A DNA stretch of 64,000 nucleotides, from the NCBI RefSeq assembly GCF_947623445.1, contig NC_135246.1:188501-252500 (forward strand), in the 5' to 3' direction. Each line of letters begins with the position of its first letter. Position 1 is the stretch's first letter. Source of the DNA: Clavelina lepadiformis (taxonomy: Eukaryota; Chordata; Ascidiacea; Aplousobranchia; Clavelinidae). The notes below the pieces were generated by a model that made no database searches, was not told where the DNA came from, and worked only from the letters and a program-made list of their open reading frames with translations. Shown one piece after another: positions 33,997-45,400 of the stretch. The position numbers and the translations under genes were made by a program.

Positions 33997-35431
33997 TTTG
34001 ACGTTCTCTCTTGTAAGCTACACAGGTCCAAAACTCGGTTAATTCTTTTAACTTTTTTTCTCACTGGAAAGATCACAGAAAAACTTTTGAAATCGATATT
34101 TGCACCGAACGACAAAATGTATGACACAAATTGTCTTTGCCTTGTATCATCTGATAACAAATATTGTTTGTTACTCAACAAATATTAAGCAGGTGGGTTT
34201 TTCGATTTTCAATTTTGGTCGTTATAATTCTACAACGAGTTCCTCAAATTTGCTTTATGTCGAACTGAATGCTCTTGCTGGCGGTCACACAAATATCCCA
34301 AGCCTGTATCGTTGCTTGTTTTTTAAAAGATTTAATTGGACTTGTGCCTTTAATTTTTATTTCCGTGTTCTTAATTATGTTCATTTTCATCAATTTGTCT
34401 CATTTGTCTCAGTTGGAACTTTTAGCTATGACATCATCGGTTTACGCAACTCTCCACAGTAGATTGTAATCGCTGCGAAGATTTCATACAATCACTTAAA
34501 AGGACGTTATTGAAGCGTGTTACTCATTTACGCACCACTAACTCGACTAGCTGTTCTCTTGCGTTCTCTTCTCGCGTCCAGCTGGTTTTCCGCACAGCGG
34601 GGGGGGTGCAGCGTAACAAGAAAAATATCTAGAAATGACTCACTTTTAGAAATACTTAATTTACATTAAATTCACTTTCTTTAGTTTTACAATTATGATG
34701 TATACAGGACGCCAGATGTTTTTGCTACTAACCCGTAAAAATCTGATCAGTTTACGACGTATAGTTTTCTAGTAATTAACGATTGAAAATGTGTGTGCGG
34801 TGTCGGCCACACCTAGTTAAAATAGTGAAGTCGCGAGCCTGGTTAGGATAGGGTCACAACCACTACCAGTCATTTTTTTACAAAGCAGTAAGACATTGCA
34901 TTGTATTGTATTGTTTATTTTTCGCCATTAACTGTGCGAAGCGACAATTACGATGCTAACCGTTGTAGAATAATAAAACACATGCTTACGAACAATTAAC
35001 GAGCCGGAAAAAGCGACAGAGACCAATTAAGGGTTTAAAACATGCAAGATAGCAATAATAGAAAGCTTCTATAAGATGGTAGGTTAGCATTGCCACCAAA
35101 CCCACAAAATAATTCCTAAGTTTAACGAATTTAAAACAAAAATATCACAAACAACTACACAAATTTGAAATGTAGAGTTTATGTGCCCTAAGATTAAAAG
35201 TACGGATATTAAAAACCGAAATGAACATATAAAGTTACATAGTTTGGTTAAAGAGACAATGTGAGTCTTGAGCGCACAACAAATGGATGGTTAATGCAAA
35301 AGCAGCCTTCAAATTAAACTTTATTTTGTTAAGCTGTTACAATAATCCCAACACTGGAATATTCAAGATTTTGTTCTGTTTATGAATTATTGGCTAATTG
35401 TCTATGAACCATTCTTTTCAAGCAGAATAAA

Positions 35432-35620
35432 ATGGGACAGCGGCTGAAAAATAAAACGTGCAAACAAGTAAATATTCAGAAACGAATTGTTCAGAACAAG
35501 AAGGTGCCTTTTACCGTTTGCTTTTATCCGTCTCATAGCACCTCTAACAACAACGCCTGTTTCGTGCCTTTGGCTGTTGTTTGCACAATTTGCGCGTCTG
35601 CCCAGTTTGACCTCAAGTGA
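35432..35620 (+). CDS. Short conserved-length ORF, unit C (doubtful)
   Basis: Counterpart of the 62-codon frames in units A and B. Confidence 0.15.
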   Translation: MGQRLKNKTCKQVNIQKRIVQNKKVPFTVCFYPSHSTSNNNACFVPLAVVCTICASAQFDLK

Positions 35621-37528
35621 CCTACTCACGATATGACGTAACCTGCTGTAGTGATTTTCCTTTACAGCTCATAGGTGTTATCCGCAGTAGGTACACAAGC
35701 TTATTTTAAAGTGAGTGGCTAAAGGCATAAACCAGTTCGATCCTGACAAGACCGGACTTAAATGCAGAAACAAAAGTTAACAAGGTGCAATGTTCTCAGA
35801 AGAATCTCCACAAAGACTTTGGGAGAAAACTGAACCAAATCGGGTTAGTTATTTACATGCTGATGTAAGTCTAAATATAACTTACTGGTTACCTTGCAAA
35901 CCTAGATAAGATTGACAACCGCTTCAATAGCGTGGCCCGTTTTACTGCTCGCTTTGCTGGGCACCACGTTATTTACAGCCATAGCATTGTTTTTGTTGGT
36001 CACATCACCTGTCTTAGATCGGTCGGGTTGAAATGCTGTTCATCAAGTTTAAATTTTTCAGCCACTGTATAATCGTAAACATACATAATCCCTTTATTCT
36101 ATCGTCATCATACGTCATAGCAAATTGTTAGCTCTAATTGCTTCGTTGTTATATTTTTTGGCGCTATCCTCGTAGCATTATTGCTTTTGTGCATTTCATT
36201 CCCGCCGTTTTTCTCCTTTTTCCTGGAATGAAAAAGATATAACGGTTGTTGAACAAAATAAATCTTCCCGCAAGTTGGCGCAAATGAATTACTGCATTTA
36301 TTGCGGGCGGCAGAGAGGCTGAAGTTCATCTTGGGTTGACTGTTTATTTCAGCCCAGTCTTGTCGATGGCAGTGACGTCGCAAAATAAGTTTGAAATAAC
36401 TAAGATATATCTCAAATCGCCAAGTTAAAATTTCGAGTTTTTAACATCGCGTCACACAAACGTAGCAAATGGTTGAGCGCGCTGTCAGCTAAAGTTGGTA
36501 AAACCTAAACAATCTGTGCCGGCTACTCATAGTTGAACTGGAAAAAAATTGAAGTAGGTGTTTTATTTCGAAAACAGCAGTGGCAGGGAAGTCAAATAAG
36601 TCGAAAGAAAAAACGTTTTCGGTGGAGATGGAGATTTTATATTTCCATTTAATTGAAAACATTTAAGAGTGTAATTTAGCATTTTCGGTCGTTGCAGTGG
36701 TGTGTTTTGTTTAAAGTTTTAAGTTTTTATGAAATAATGCGAGTCTGATGTTATTCAGTTACACAGAATGATTGCCGCTAGATGGCATATTTGTCATAAC
36801 ACAAAACCCTGTAAGGTAAGCGAAGTCGTAATTGTGAGTGTCCAGTAAAGAACGTAGCAACCACAATTAAGCTAGATCCATTTTATCGCTTGTTTCACGC
36901 GAAGAGAAGATGGCGACGGTCTTCTGTTATCTTCGGAGTGAAGTTTGGCTTCGATTTGCACCAACTCACTCAATGCGCTGTGAACCGCAGATAATCAGCT
37001 CTAAATTGTAATTGTAAGCTTGCAGCAGTGAAGTGCAAACATTTTCTTTTCAGCGTTTATCGTCTGATTAATTTATTGCTTTTATATTAATGGCTTTGTC
37101 AATTTCAAGACACTCTGTATAATAATAAAAAAAATCCAAACAAATGAATCAACGACATTTTTATTGACATTACATTTCACAGAAAATCCGGAGGTTATGC
37201 ATTTGAAGCGTATCACAACTAATAATCGAACATTAACTCATGATTCTACAACAACGCGGTTGAATTTAATCTGCGATTTATTTTTTCTAATTTGTCTGGT
37301 TGATTCCTGCCGCTTTGGCAATATTCTTTAACAATCTTCGTAGAAAAGATCTAGAGAACAAGAAGTTGGTTAACTTGGTGTTAGTGATAAATTTAATAGT
37401 TTTCTTGGGGTAGTTTCTCTTTATACCGTACGTAGGCTACATAACCAATGCACAAATTCTCATAAATGAGTGCTTAATTGTGTCATAGTTGTTGATTTAA
37501 ATATTGTCGAATCTTACTTTTTGTGGAA

Positions 37529-38038
37529 TCATGCTCGATCCACGGCGCTACTCGTATTTTGTGTTTCTTCTTCAAAAGATTTGCCAACTTTTTCAACATC
37601 TCCAACAGACTTTTCAACATCTCCAACAGACTTTTCAACATCTCCAACAGACTTTTCAACATCTCTGAAAGCCTTTTCAACATCTCCAACAGACTTTTCA
37701 ACATCTCCAACATCGTTTTTAACAACTTTTACAACGTTTTCAACATCTTTGAAAGCCTTTCCAAAATCACCCTTTTTAACATCTCCAACAACGTTTTTAA
37801 CATCTCCAACAACATTTTTAACATCTCCAACAACATTTTTAACATCTCCAGAAACATTTTCAACATCCCCTACAGACGTTTCAGCTTCTTGATCAAACGT
37901 TTCAACATCTTCAGCAACGTTTTCAACATCTTTTTCAGCTTTTCCGAGTACCCTTTCAAAAAATTTCCCGGCTTTGCTGAAACGTTCTCCCAGGCTGCTC
38001 TCGCCTCCTTGTCTGTCAACTTTTTCATCGCTAGACAT
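37529..38038 (-). CDS. Heptad-repeat acidic protein, copy C (169 aa)
   Basis: Same architecture, three repeats longer than copy A. It is the most divergent copy: FFERVLGKAEKD in place of FFEGVLGKAKKD near the start and EEETQNTSS near the end. Frame intact. The AATAAA found just after the stop in A and B reads AATCAA here, and the TATA-like word reads TATATAA. Confidence 0.6.
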   Translation of the reverse strand: MSSDEKVDRQGGESSLGERFSKAGKFFERVLGKAEKDVENVAEDVETFDQEAETSVGDVENVSGDVKNVVGDVKNVVGDVKNVVGDVKKGDFGKAFKDVENVVKVVKNDVGDVEKSVGDVEKAFRDVEKSVGDVEKSVGDVEKSVGDVEKVGKSFEEETQNTSSAVDRA

Positions 38039-38430
38039 GGCTAATATTTGGTGGTCGTGCTTCAATACAAAACAAATTCTTTCGTTGCAATTATTGCTGA
38101 GCTGCTGTCTCTAAATTTTGAACTCAGCAAGAACTTTTGTTAGTTATATAGCTTCAATGCGCTCAAACATCTTTTTTTTCATTTTTCTGACGGCGCCATT
38201 TTGTCACTTACATATTGCAGAATTTGAGAAAAATCCGACGAACCGCAGAAGCGGAACACTCGAAACTGAAACACTGTAAGATTGAAATATGTTGCGCAAC
38301 CCTTAAGTTACGTCATGGCTAAAAGCGTTGTAAACGTTCGACCTCGCATCACTTGCTCTATAGCGCCGAAGTGACTCTGGTCTAGGCTACTGGAAACACT
38401 AAGTCAAAACTTTGTGGTCGTTTGTCGGAG

Positions 38431-38686
38431 AGTTTTGAAGTTTCTTGACGTTTACAGACGATGTGCAAGAATTTTGACCATGTTAGTCCCATATCAATAG
38501 GTTGGACTTGAGTTGGCATAACGCCAAAACTTGTGCCCGATTATACTAATTGGTTGACAGTTTTGAAGTTTCTTGACGTTTACAGACGATGTGCAAGAAT
38601 TTTGACCATGTTAGTCCCATATCAATAGGTTGGACTTGAGTTGGCATAACGCCAAAACTTGTGCCCGATTATACTAATTGGTTTTC
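38431..38686. repeat. 128-bp tandem duplication in unit C
   Basis: Two direct copies with a 128-bp period, each from AGTTTTGAAGTTTCTTGACG through ATACTAATTGGTT, nearly identical. Units A and B have only the final CCCGCTTATACTAATTGGTT part at this place. Confidence 0.9.
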
Positions 38687-40002
38687 GATATATTTTGTGA
38701 GTTTTGATAGGTAATAGGCCTATAATGATGGTGTTGCCATTGTATATAATGGCAGTGACGTCATAAGTTTTGAATCCATGCGGTAAAATTAACACAGCTC
38801 ATGTAAATTTTCCTGCTTCTTAAAACTTAGGAAACTTGATCTAATAATTTCAGTCAAATCAATTCGACCGCTGATGTCATGGTGCGGGTATGTACGGTTA
38901 AATTCATGGTTAAATTCTTTCAAAAGTTTTGCAAAACAAAAAAACCTCGAAACCGAAACTAAAAACACTTGAAAAGGAAACAAGTCATGATTGAAAAATG
39001 TTGCGTAACCCTAAAATTACGTCATGGCTAAAAGTGCCACAAACGTTCGATCTTGTTTCACTTACTCCCGCGACCAATCGGCTCTGTTCTGGGTTACACC
39101 TGCTCACAACAATGTGGTCATCATTCAAGGAGTCCCAAACTTTTGTTTGACTTTTCCTGATAAAGTGCAATTTGTTATTTTGTTCCAAAGGGGCTAGTCC
39201 GGGTCCAGCGTCAATCGGCGAATCGGGGAGTCAGCTTGGGTAAGGCATTTAAACGATTTCTATGTGTGGGACAGCATGAGGCTTAACTACAGTAGCCAGG
39301 AGCGGATCCAGAGGGGGCATCCCCTAAAATAACACTGATTTAAATAGAAATCTCTTCTAAATCCCACAAATCCTTTCAGTGTCATCATCCTTTCATTTCA
39401 ATCTTACGTTCATTTCTTGCACTCGATGCAACTCGTGTCAAACAAAACCAAATTTCATTTCTCAGCGCCCTCTGCTGGTCTAATGGAAGTTAAGTTGTTT
39501 TCAATTTTCAATTAAAACTCGTTGTGGATATCTACAGGTTATTTAATATTGCGATATTGAACTATTGAAATATGCTGGCAACAGATTCCAGTTTTAACTG
39601 ATCCGCTGAAAGTATTGACCGATACTACATTTTGTGCTTCAAAAATGTATTCTATGATAACTTCTGCTTTTTTCGTGAATTCTCAAAGTTTTGATGACAT
39701 CACTGCGTTCTATGGTTCTTTCAACCCTTCTGGTGCATTTTGCTGTATCCGCCCCTGGCTGCGGTCACAGGTGAGTGTTGAGAAAAGTTGTTTGGCTTCA
39801 ATTTTAACTGTCTTGTTACTTTACCATGCACGGAATGCGACAATATTCAGTCAAGCATGTCACACGTAACAACGTGTACAGCGGAATAGACCAAAGTTAA
39901 TTTGTGTAAGACTCTGTTATGGCAAAATGTTATGGTAGTTACATTGCTCTATGCGATGAAGTGATCCTGACTCCTGACTCTAAAAGGCTGCTGGTACAAT
40001 AG

Positions 40003-40174
40003 CATGTTAGAGTTACCTTCATGTTAGCATGTTAGCATGTTAGCATGTTAGCATGTTAGCATGTTAGCATGTTAGCATGTTAGCATGTTAGCATGTTAGC
40101 ATGTTAGCATGTTAGCATGTTAGCATGTTAGCATGTTAGCATGTTAGCATGTTAGCATGTTAGTGTTACCTTCG
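40003..40174. repeat. Expanded, homogeneous GCATGTTA minisatellite, unit C
   Basis: About 17-18 head-to-tail copies of the 8-mer GCATGTTA, purer than the mixed arrays in A and B. The array of 5.6-kb units ends immediately to its right. Confidence 0.9.
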
Positions 40175-40359
40175 CTCATGTATTTATCAGTCATATCATA
40201 GCCTTGTAAGCTCGACACTTAAGTCAAATCACGTCGAATCACGATATATGCAAGCACGGTGAGAAAAGCTCCAACTAGCGAGCGTAAAGTTAAATTAGTT
40301 TAGAGTTACTTGTCATCATCAGCCAGTAATAAGTCTGGCCAGTTTTATTCGCCACGACT

Positions 40360-40425
40360 GACTGGGATTGGAATCGAACCCACTACTTCAACGACGTTGC
40401 GCATGCGCTTTAACGTAAGTTCCTC
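40360..40425 (-). repeat. tRNA-like fragment
   Basis: On the minus strand GGGTTCGATTCC is a good RNA polymerase III B box, but no matching A box or clover-leaf is convincing. Probably a tRNA-derived SINE remnant. Confidence 0.25.
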
Positions 40426-41241
40426 TTGGACCGGTGGTAAAAGGTCGGGTAATTTAAGGTCATATAATGAAATCAGTTCTTGCGGGGACAGAATTATCAC
40501 TGGCGGTAACTTTCACCAGTCCACGAAGTGAGTTTACTCATTAGAAGTTCGAAATAATATCAGCATCACCTAAAAATGACTGAATTATTAGTGCTATGCT
40601 TTGTTAGTAGTTAATGACGCAATAATTATCAAATCATATTTGTTTATTTAATCATATTTTACTTTGACCTGAATGGATTGTTTTCAATTCCAACAGTTTT
40701 CATTAAGCACGCGTTGTTTCGTGGTGTATGCACTTGGTTCAAGGTATATAATGTAATAAAGCATATACGTTACGTATATATAAGTATATACATACGTCAT
40801 ATACCTCCTATACGTGATTTATATTTGCGTAAATGGCGGCACTACTTCAACGCACATCTGGTTACTGTCGCCTTGTACTCAAATTTCGGAACTTTATCGG
40901 TTGCTTGCTACTGAGGTTGCGATGGACGTCTATAAAATCGTTAAATAAAATTCTCAACAAACAAATTCTAAACGAACAGAATTCATCGCAACCGGTTCTT
41001 ATTCATAGCGGCCAACAGCGTGGTGCTTATATTTTATTGCTTACGCTCAATATATCTTAGAATCGCATTTTTAAATTTCTTGTCTTGTAGCATGTCGGCA
41101 GATATGAGATGTTCTTGCATTTTGAAAACTGAACTAAACGACCGATGAAGACATTTTGTTGCTGCTCAGCTGAATTATAACGACCCTATGGCGACATCAA
41201 GCGGTGAAACACATTGATTAACTTAATTGTTCATTCAACTT

Positions 41242-41890
41242 GGTTCCACGACATATGACCGCGAACAAACTCACCGGGGACAACTGAACGTGACGTAAAT
41301 TGACCGCGAACAAACTGACTGTGATGTAAATTGACCGCGAACAAACTAACCGGGAACAGACTTACCGGAATGAAAATTGACCGGGAGGTAAATTGACCGT
41401 GGGAGTCCTGACGTACAGCTTCAATCTGACAATTTACTTAACTAAAGTGTCCATTGTTATTGCAATGAGTCCATTGTTACAACATGAGATAGGCTACAAC
41501 GCATTGTTTCATAATCTCATCAAACAACTCGTCTAGACCGGGAAAATGCATGTAACAATAGGAAATCTATGAATAAAGGTGAAAAACCCGTAGGGTTACC
41601 CTACACCCTACAAGGGGCCAAAAAACTCTACGAGTGGCAACCTTGACTGCAATACACATACTAAATTGGATAGTGACTAGATAGCGACTAGATAGTGAAT
41701 TAGAATTTTGACCTTTTGACGGCCAATTTGTCGCCGGTTAATTTGATCGCCGGCCAATTTATCGACGGTTAATTTCATCGCCGGCCAATTTACGTCACGG
41801 TTAATTTGATCGCCGGCCAATTTGTTGCCGGTCAGTTGTCCACTACCAGTTGTCGCCGGTGAGTTTGTTCACGGTCACTTCTCGTGATCC
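41242..41890. mobile_element. Foldback transposon with 10-bp target duplication
   Basis: A 649-bp element flanked on both sides by CATTCAACTT (41232-41241 and 41891-41900). Its arms, about 160-190 bp each, are inverted copies made of short tandem words such as AAATTGACCGCGAACAAACT on the left and, read on the other strand, GTGACCGTGAACAAACTC and AAATTGGCCGGCGA on the right. The 300-bp centre has no coding capacity. Arms made of sub-repeats and a 9-10 bp duplication are typical of foldback or Mutator-like non-autonomous elements. It looks recent, since the target duplication is perfect. Confidence 0.8.
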
Positions 41891-42436
41891 CATTCAACTT
41901 ATGATACCGGCATGAAAATTAATGGTCGTCGTGAATATTGCATAAAAATGAGATTATTAAAACGGAAAAATATATGAAAACTCCACCACGATGGAACACA
42001 ACTCCACAGCGGGATGATTTCGAGTTGTTTGTTCCGTCTATTTTCACGCTAATTTTAATCGGCACCGACCTGACACTTTGAAGTCAGCTGCAACGGTAAA
42101 TCTAAAGCTAAAATCAACCGCAGTTCTGATTGGTCTCAACATGGGTCTGCGTCTTATAGCGGCTCGACTTCGTCAGGTTACGTCAGGTGAACTCGAATGA
42201 ACTATCGTGTAATCAGAAATTGCTTTAATCTTTTTTAAACACAAAAGAAAATGAAATAACCTGAAACAAACAAATTGCAACAAAATTGAGAAAAAATAAA
42301 TCATGGGAACGACAAGTTCCAAGGAAATTATTTCACTGATGCGATTTAATCATTTGTGTTTGACTGAGATTTCTATGACAAGCAGTTGTTGCCCCGATGA
42401 CCTCCGAGGATTGCCGGGCCACATGATAACCCGTTG

Positions 42437-45400
42437 TCAAGTGACTTTGCTCTTTATAAGGTCAAGATCATTGTCATGGCAAGCGGGGCTATGAGGAGAG
42501 GAATGATTCGGTGAGGGAGTCGAGTTGTCGCTCGATGTGAGATTGTTCGTGGATAGAGAGATCTGGCGAGGGGGGAGAATGTAATGGTGGTGGTGGACGT
42601 GGTTGCAGTTGGGTCGAGGCCGCGGCGAATTATCGCTTAAACGTCTTCTTAGCTTCGAGCGATTGTCGTCGAATGGTTTGTTCAGTTCATCCGGGGTCAA
42701 GTTCAACCGATCAAGTTTATCTTCGCTGGTCCTTGCAGGGGCACTCCGCGATGCCGCTAGCGGACGGTGAGCAAAAGTATTCTTTGATGTCGATGTCAGG
42801 AGGTCGGTTGTCGATCGCGATGACAAATCTAGAAAAACAAATATAAATTGAAACGAAAGGAACCACACATGTCACTGCAACCACATTTTATAAGGAAGTA
42901 GAAGTTTAGAAAAATTCTAAATACTGAGATTTAGAAGATGAAAATCCAGCAGCAGCAGCAGCTGATCGTGATTCGTGACACAGATAAACGAGCATGACTG
43001 ACCTGGATCGATTCCAGGAAGATTTAAGCAATTTCCTTTTAGAAAACTTTTTCGAAGTGCTCCTGGGATCGGGCTTCTGTTAGGGGAAACCTCTGCGCTC
43101 TTGGAGCCGAGATTATGAACGGAGTTGTTCGAGGCATCGGTCGATGGCAAGATGAGCAAAGTTGCCTGAAATAATGTGGCGACGCTTTGTTAAAAGTCAA
43201 AGAGAAGATCTCGTCGCTAAACCGCGTTACTGAGAGTGTTTCTTCCCTTGTAGAATGAAGATCAAGTAAGAAACCTAATGTCTAGTACTCTAGTCTATGT
43301 TTTTACTTGAGCACTAGGGGACGAATGTATTTGTGCGGCGGTGTCCATCGCCTTCTGATCTCCGTCGTCGCTTAACGAAGTTTCCGAGCTCTCTTCTGAA
43401 ACTTTTTCCTTTTCACATTCTTCGACAAAATCTTTAAACACAATAAATGCAGAATTTTTTAAAGAATATTTTTCCAGTTATCATTATGATATCATAATAC
43501 CTTCATTTGGTTGTGACGTAATCAACTCAGAAGCATCCGTTGAGCTGATGACGTGTTTATCGTTATTCTAAGAAAATAGAAAGTCTATAGTTGGTGGAGA
43601 CATCCTTAGCATATATACATCGCAACGGCAATGAAGTCCTATTACGTCATCCTTACTTCTTCCCCGTGCGTAGGGATTCGGTCGACTGAAGATACGTCAT
43701 CAGTGACGTCAACTGCCAACATGTCATCTTCGACTGGCTTTTCGTCTTTGATTTCAATGACGTTATGTTCTTCGACCAAGAAAGCCTGAGAATAATGAAG
43801 TGCGTTAGTTGATTATTCTTGAGAAAACTTGAATGATGCGAGCTGGAGGAAGATGGAGGCATCAAGATCCGAGGATGAATGACTGATGTTGCATGGACTC
43901 ACCTTCATCTCCGCATCGCTTTGATCTTCATCAGAATCATCCTCCTCGTCCTCCAAATCATTTTCCTCATCGTCGCCAACCGAACTATCAGCCTGACTCT
44001 CTTCCAATTGCTGCGATTGTCACGTCATAAATATTTTAACTATGACATCACAACTGACTTCTAAACAGGTTTAATCAAAGTTGCACCTTCATAAGAACGG
44101 CGATGACGACATTTACCAGGACGAACTGCGCCATCATGACGAAGACTACAAAGTAGAGAGGAGACATGATGCTACTCACGCAACAATTCCTCGTGCAGTC
44201 CGGGGCGCTGGAACAGTCCGTGTTCCTCAGAGTATCCTGGAAACATGGAAGGATCCTCACAATGCGCCCAACAAAGACATTCTACTTTTATTGCGTCATA
44301 ATCGTCGACAGCTTATATCTGCCAATAGACTCATTTTATGCTGCCGGATGCCAGAAATCGTAACTTGAACCCAGCCCAATGCAAATTGTTCGAAAATAGA
44401 CGAAGGATGCACAGCGGGCAAAGATCACTGATCTATGTATCATGTAGTAACCATAGAAACAAACTAAACAAATGTGCATCTTGCAAAGCCATCTACCGCC
44501 ATCTACGCACAAGGAGGTGGAAACCAACAGACGATTAAATACAGAAACGCAACAAAATCAGGACTTTGGGACATCGACGCAAAAAGACATTGTAGAGTTT
44601 CTGGCTTACAAAGCAGACAGCAATAAAGCTAAGAGCAGAGCAAGCACAAATTATCGCTTCAACCAACATTTAACGACAAGTCATCCCGACTTCCGAGGCT
44701 GGCCTATAAGCAGGGTTGCCATCAGTCTCAACTCAAAAATAAGGACGACTAGAAAACGAACGAGGAATACCACCTTAAACAGTGTACAACAAGAGAAAGC
44801 AACCAATATTCCTGAAAAAAAAAAAAAAAAAAACAAGATACTATCTGCATGTTCATAATTTTGGTATCTCTTTGGTACAAAATGGTATCGTAAGGTGACA
44901 AAATGCCCAAAATAAGGACAAAAGTGCCCACCTCCGCCCTAAAAATAAGGACGAAAGTGAAAATAAGGACATTTCTTAGAAATAAGGACAAACATATTTT
45001 CTAAGACACGGACCTTTAAAATAAGGACAAATCTTATAAATAAGGACGGTATGGCAACCCTGCCTATAAGTCTGCTTCTCCAAAGCATCCTCGTTGTTAA
45101 AATTCACAAAATTAAGTTAACAGCAGTCACGCTTAATGCTGAGGTAAATGCTGTCACTGGCGCAGAACATTTATCAGCAATGACGCAAAATTAGATCAAC
45201 AACAACTTCGAGATTTTAAAGGAGCCGAGAAGGACAAAATCAGAATAACAAAGCCACACCATAAAGTGTCTGGATGAAAACCACCATCTCTTAATTGATT
45301 CTAGATTAAATGAGGAGTTTCCTCCCAGAGTCCTATATCATGACTCACCTTCATGATCCCATTCCAGTTGTCTCCGGTTGAGATCCGGAACAAAGTGAGG

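Larger units (their letters stand above)
29293..34852. repeat. Tandem array unit B, about 5.56 kb, hybrid
   Basis: The middle unit. Up to about 30830 it agrees with unit C at nearly all informative sites; after about 31000 it agrees mainly with unit A, and the last 1.4 kb is almost identical to A. Its left and right junctions with neighbouring units are the same sequence. About 313 bp present in A (25287-25599) and C are missing near 31117, with a GTG microhomology at the join. Confidence 0.9.
34853..40174. repeat. Tandem array unit C, truncated at its right end
   Basis: The last unit. It is nearly identical to unit B up to about 36400, then diverges from both A and B. It keeps the 313 bp lost from B, has a 128-bp tandem duplication (38431-38686), an expanded minisatellite, and stops at GTTACCTTCG. 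The roughly 860-bp tail of A and B is absent. Confidence 0.9.
40175..42436. other. Intergenic region between the array and the calcium channel gene
   Basis: No gene supported. It contains a tRNA-like fragment (about 40360-40425), an AT-rich ATATAC/ACGTAT stretch near 40745-40810 and the foldback element listed below. ATTAAA on the minus strand at 42345-42350 may be the polyadenylation signal of the channel gene. Confidence 0.5.

Noticed and set aside
40003-40174. CRISPR-like repeat array
   Set aside because: The 8-bp units are head to tail without spacers, in a eukaryotic context. It is a minisatellite.
44472-44858. Plus-strand ORF of about 128 codons as a transposase
   Set aside because: It straddles the left boundary of the MITE and ends in a poly-Lys run from poly-A. 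No transposase motif is visible.
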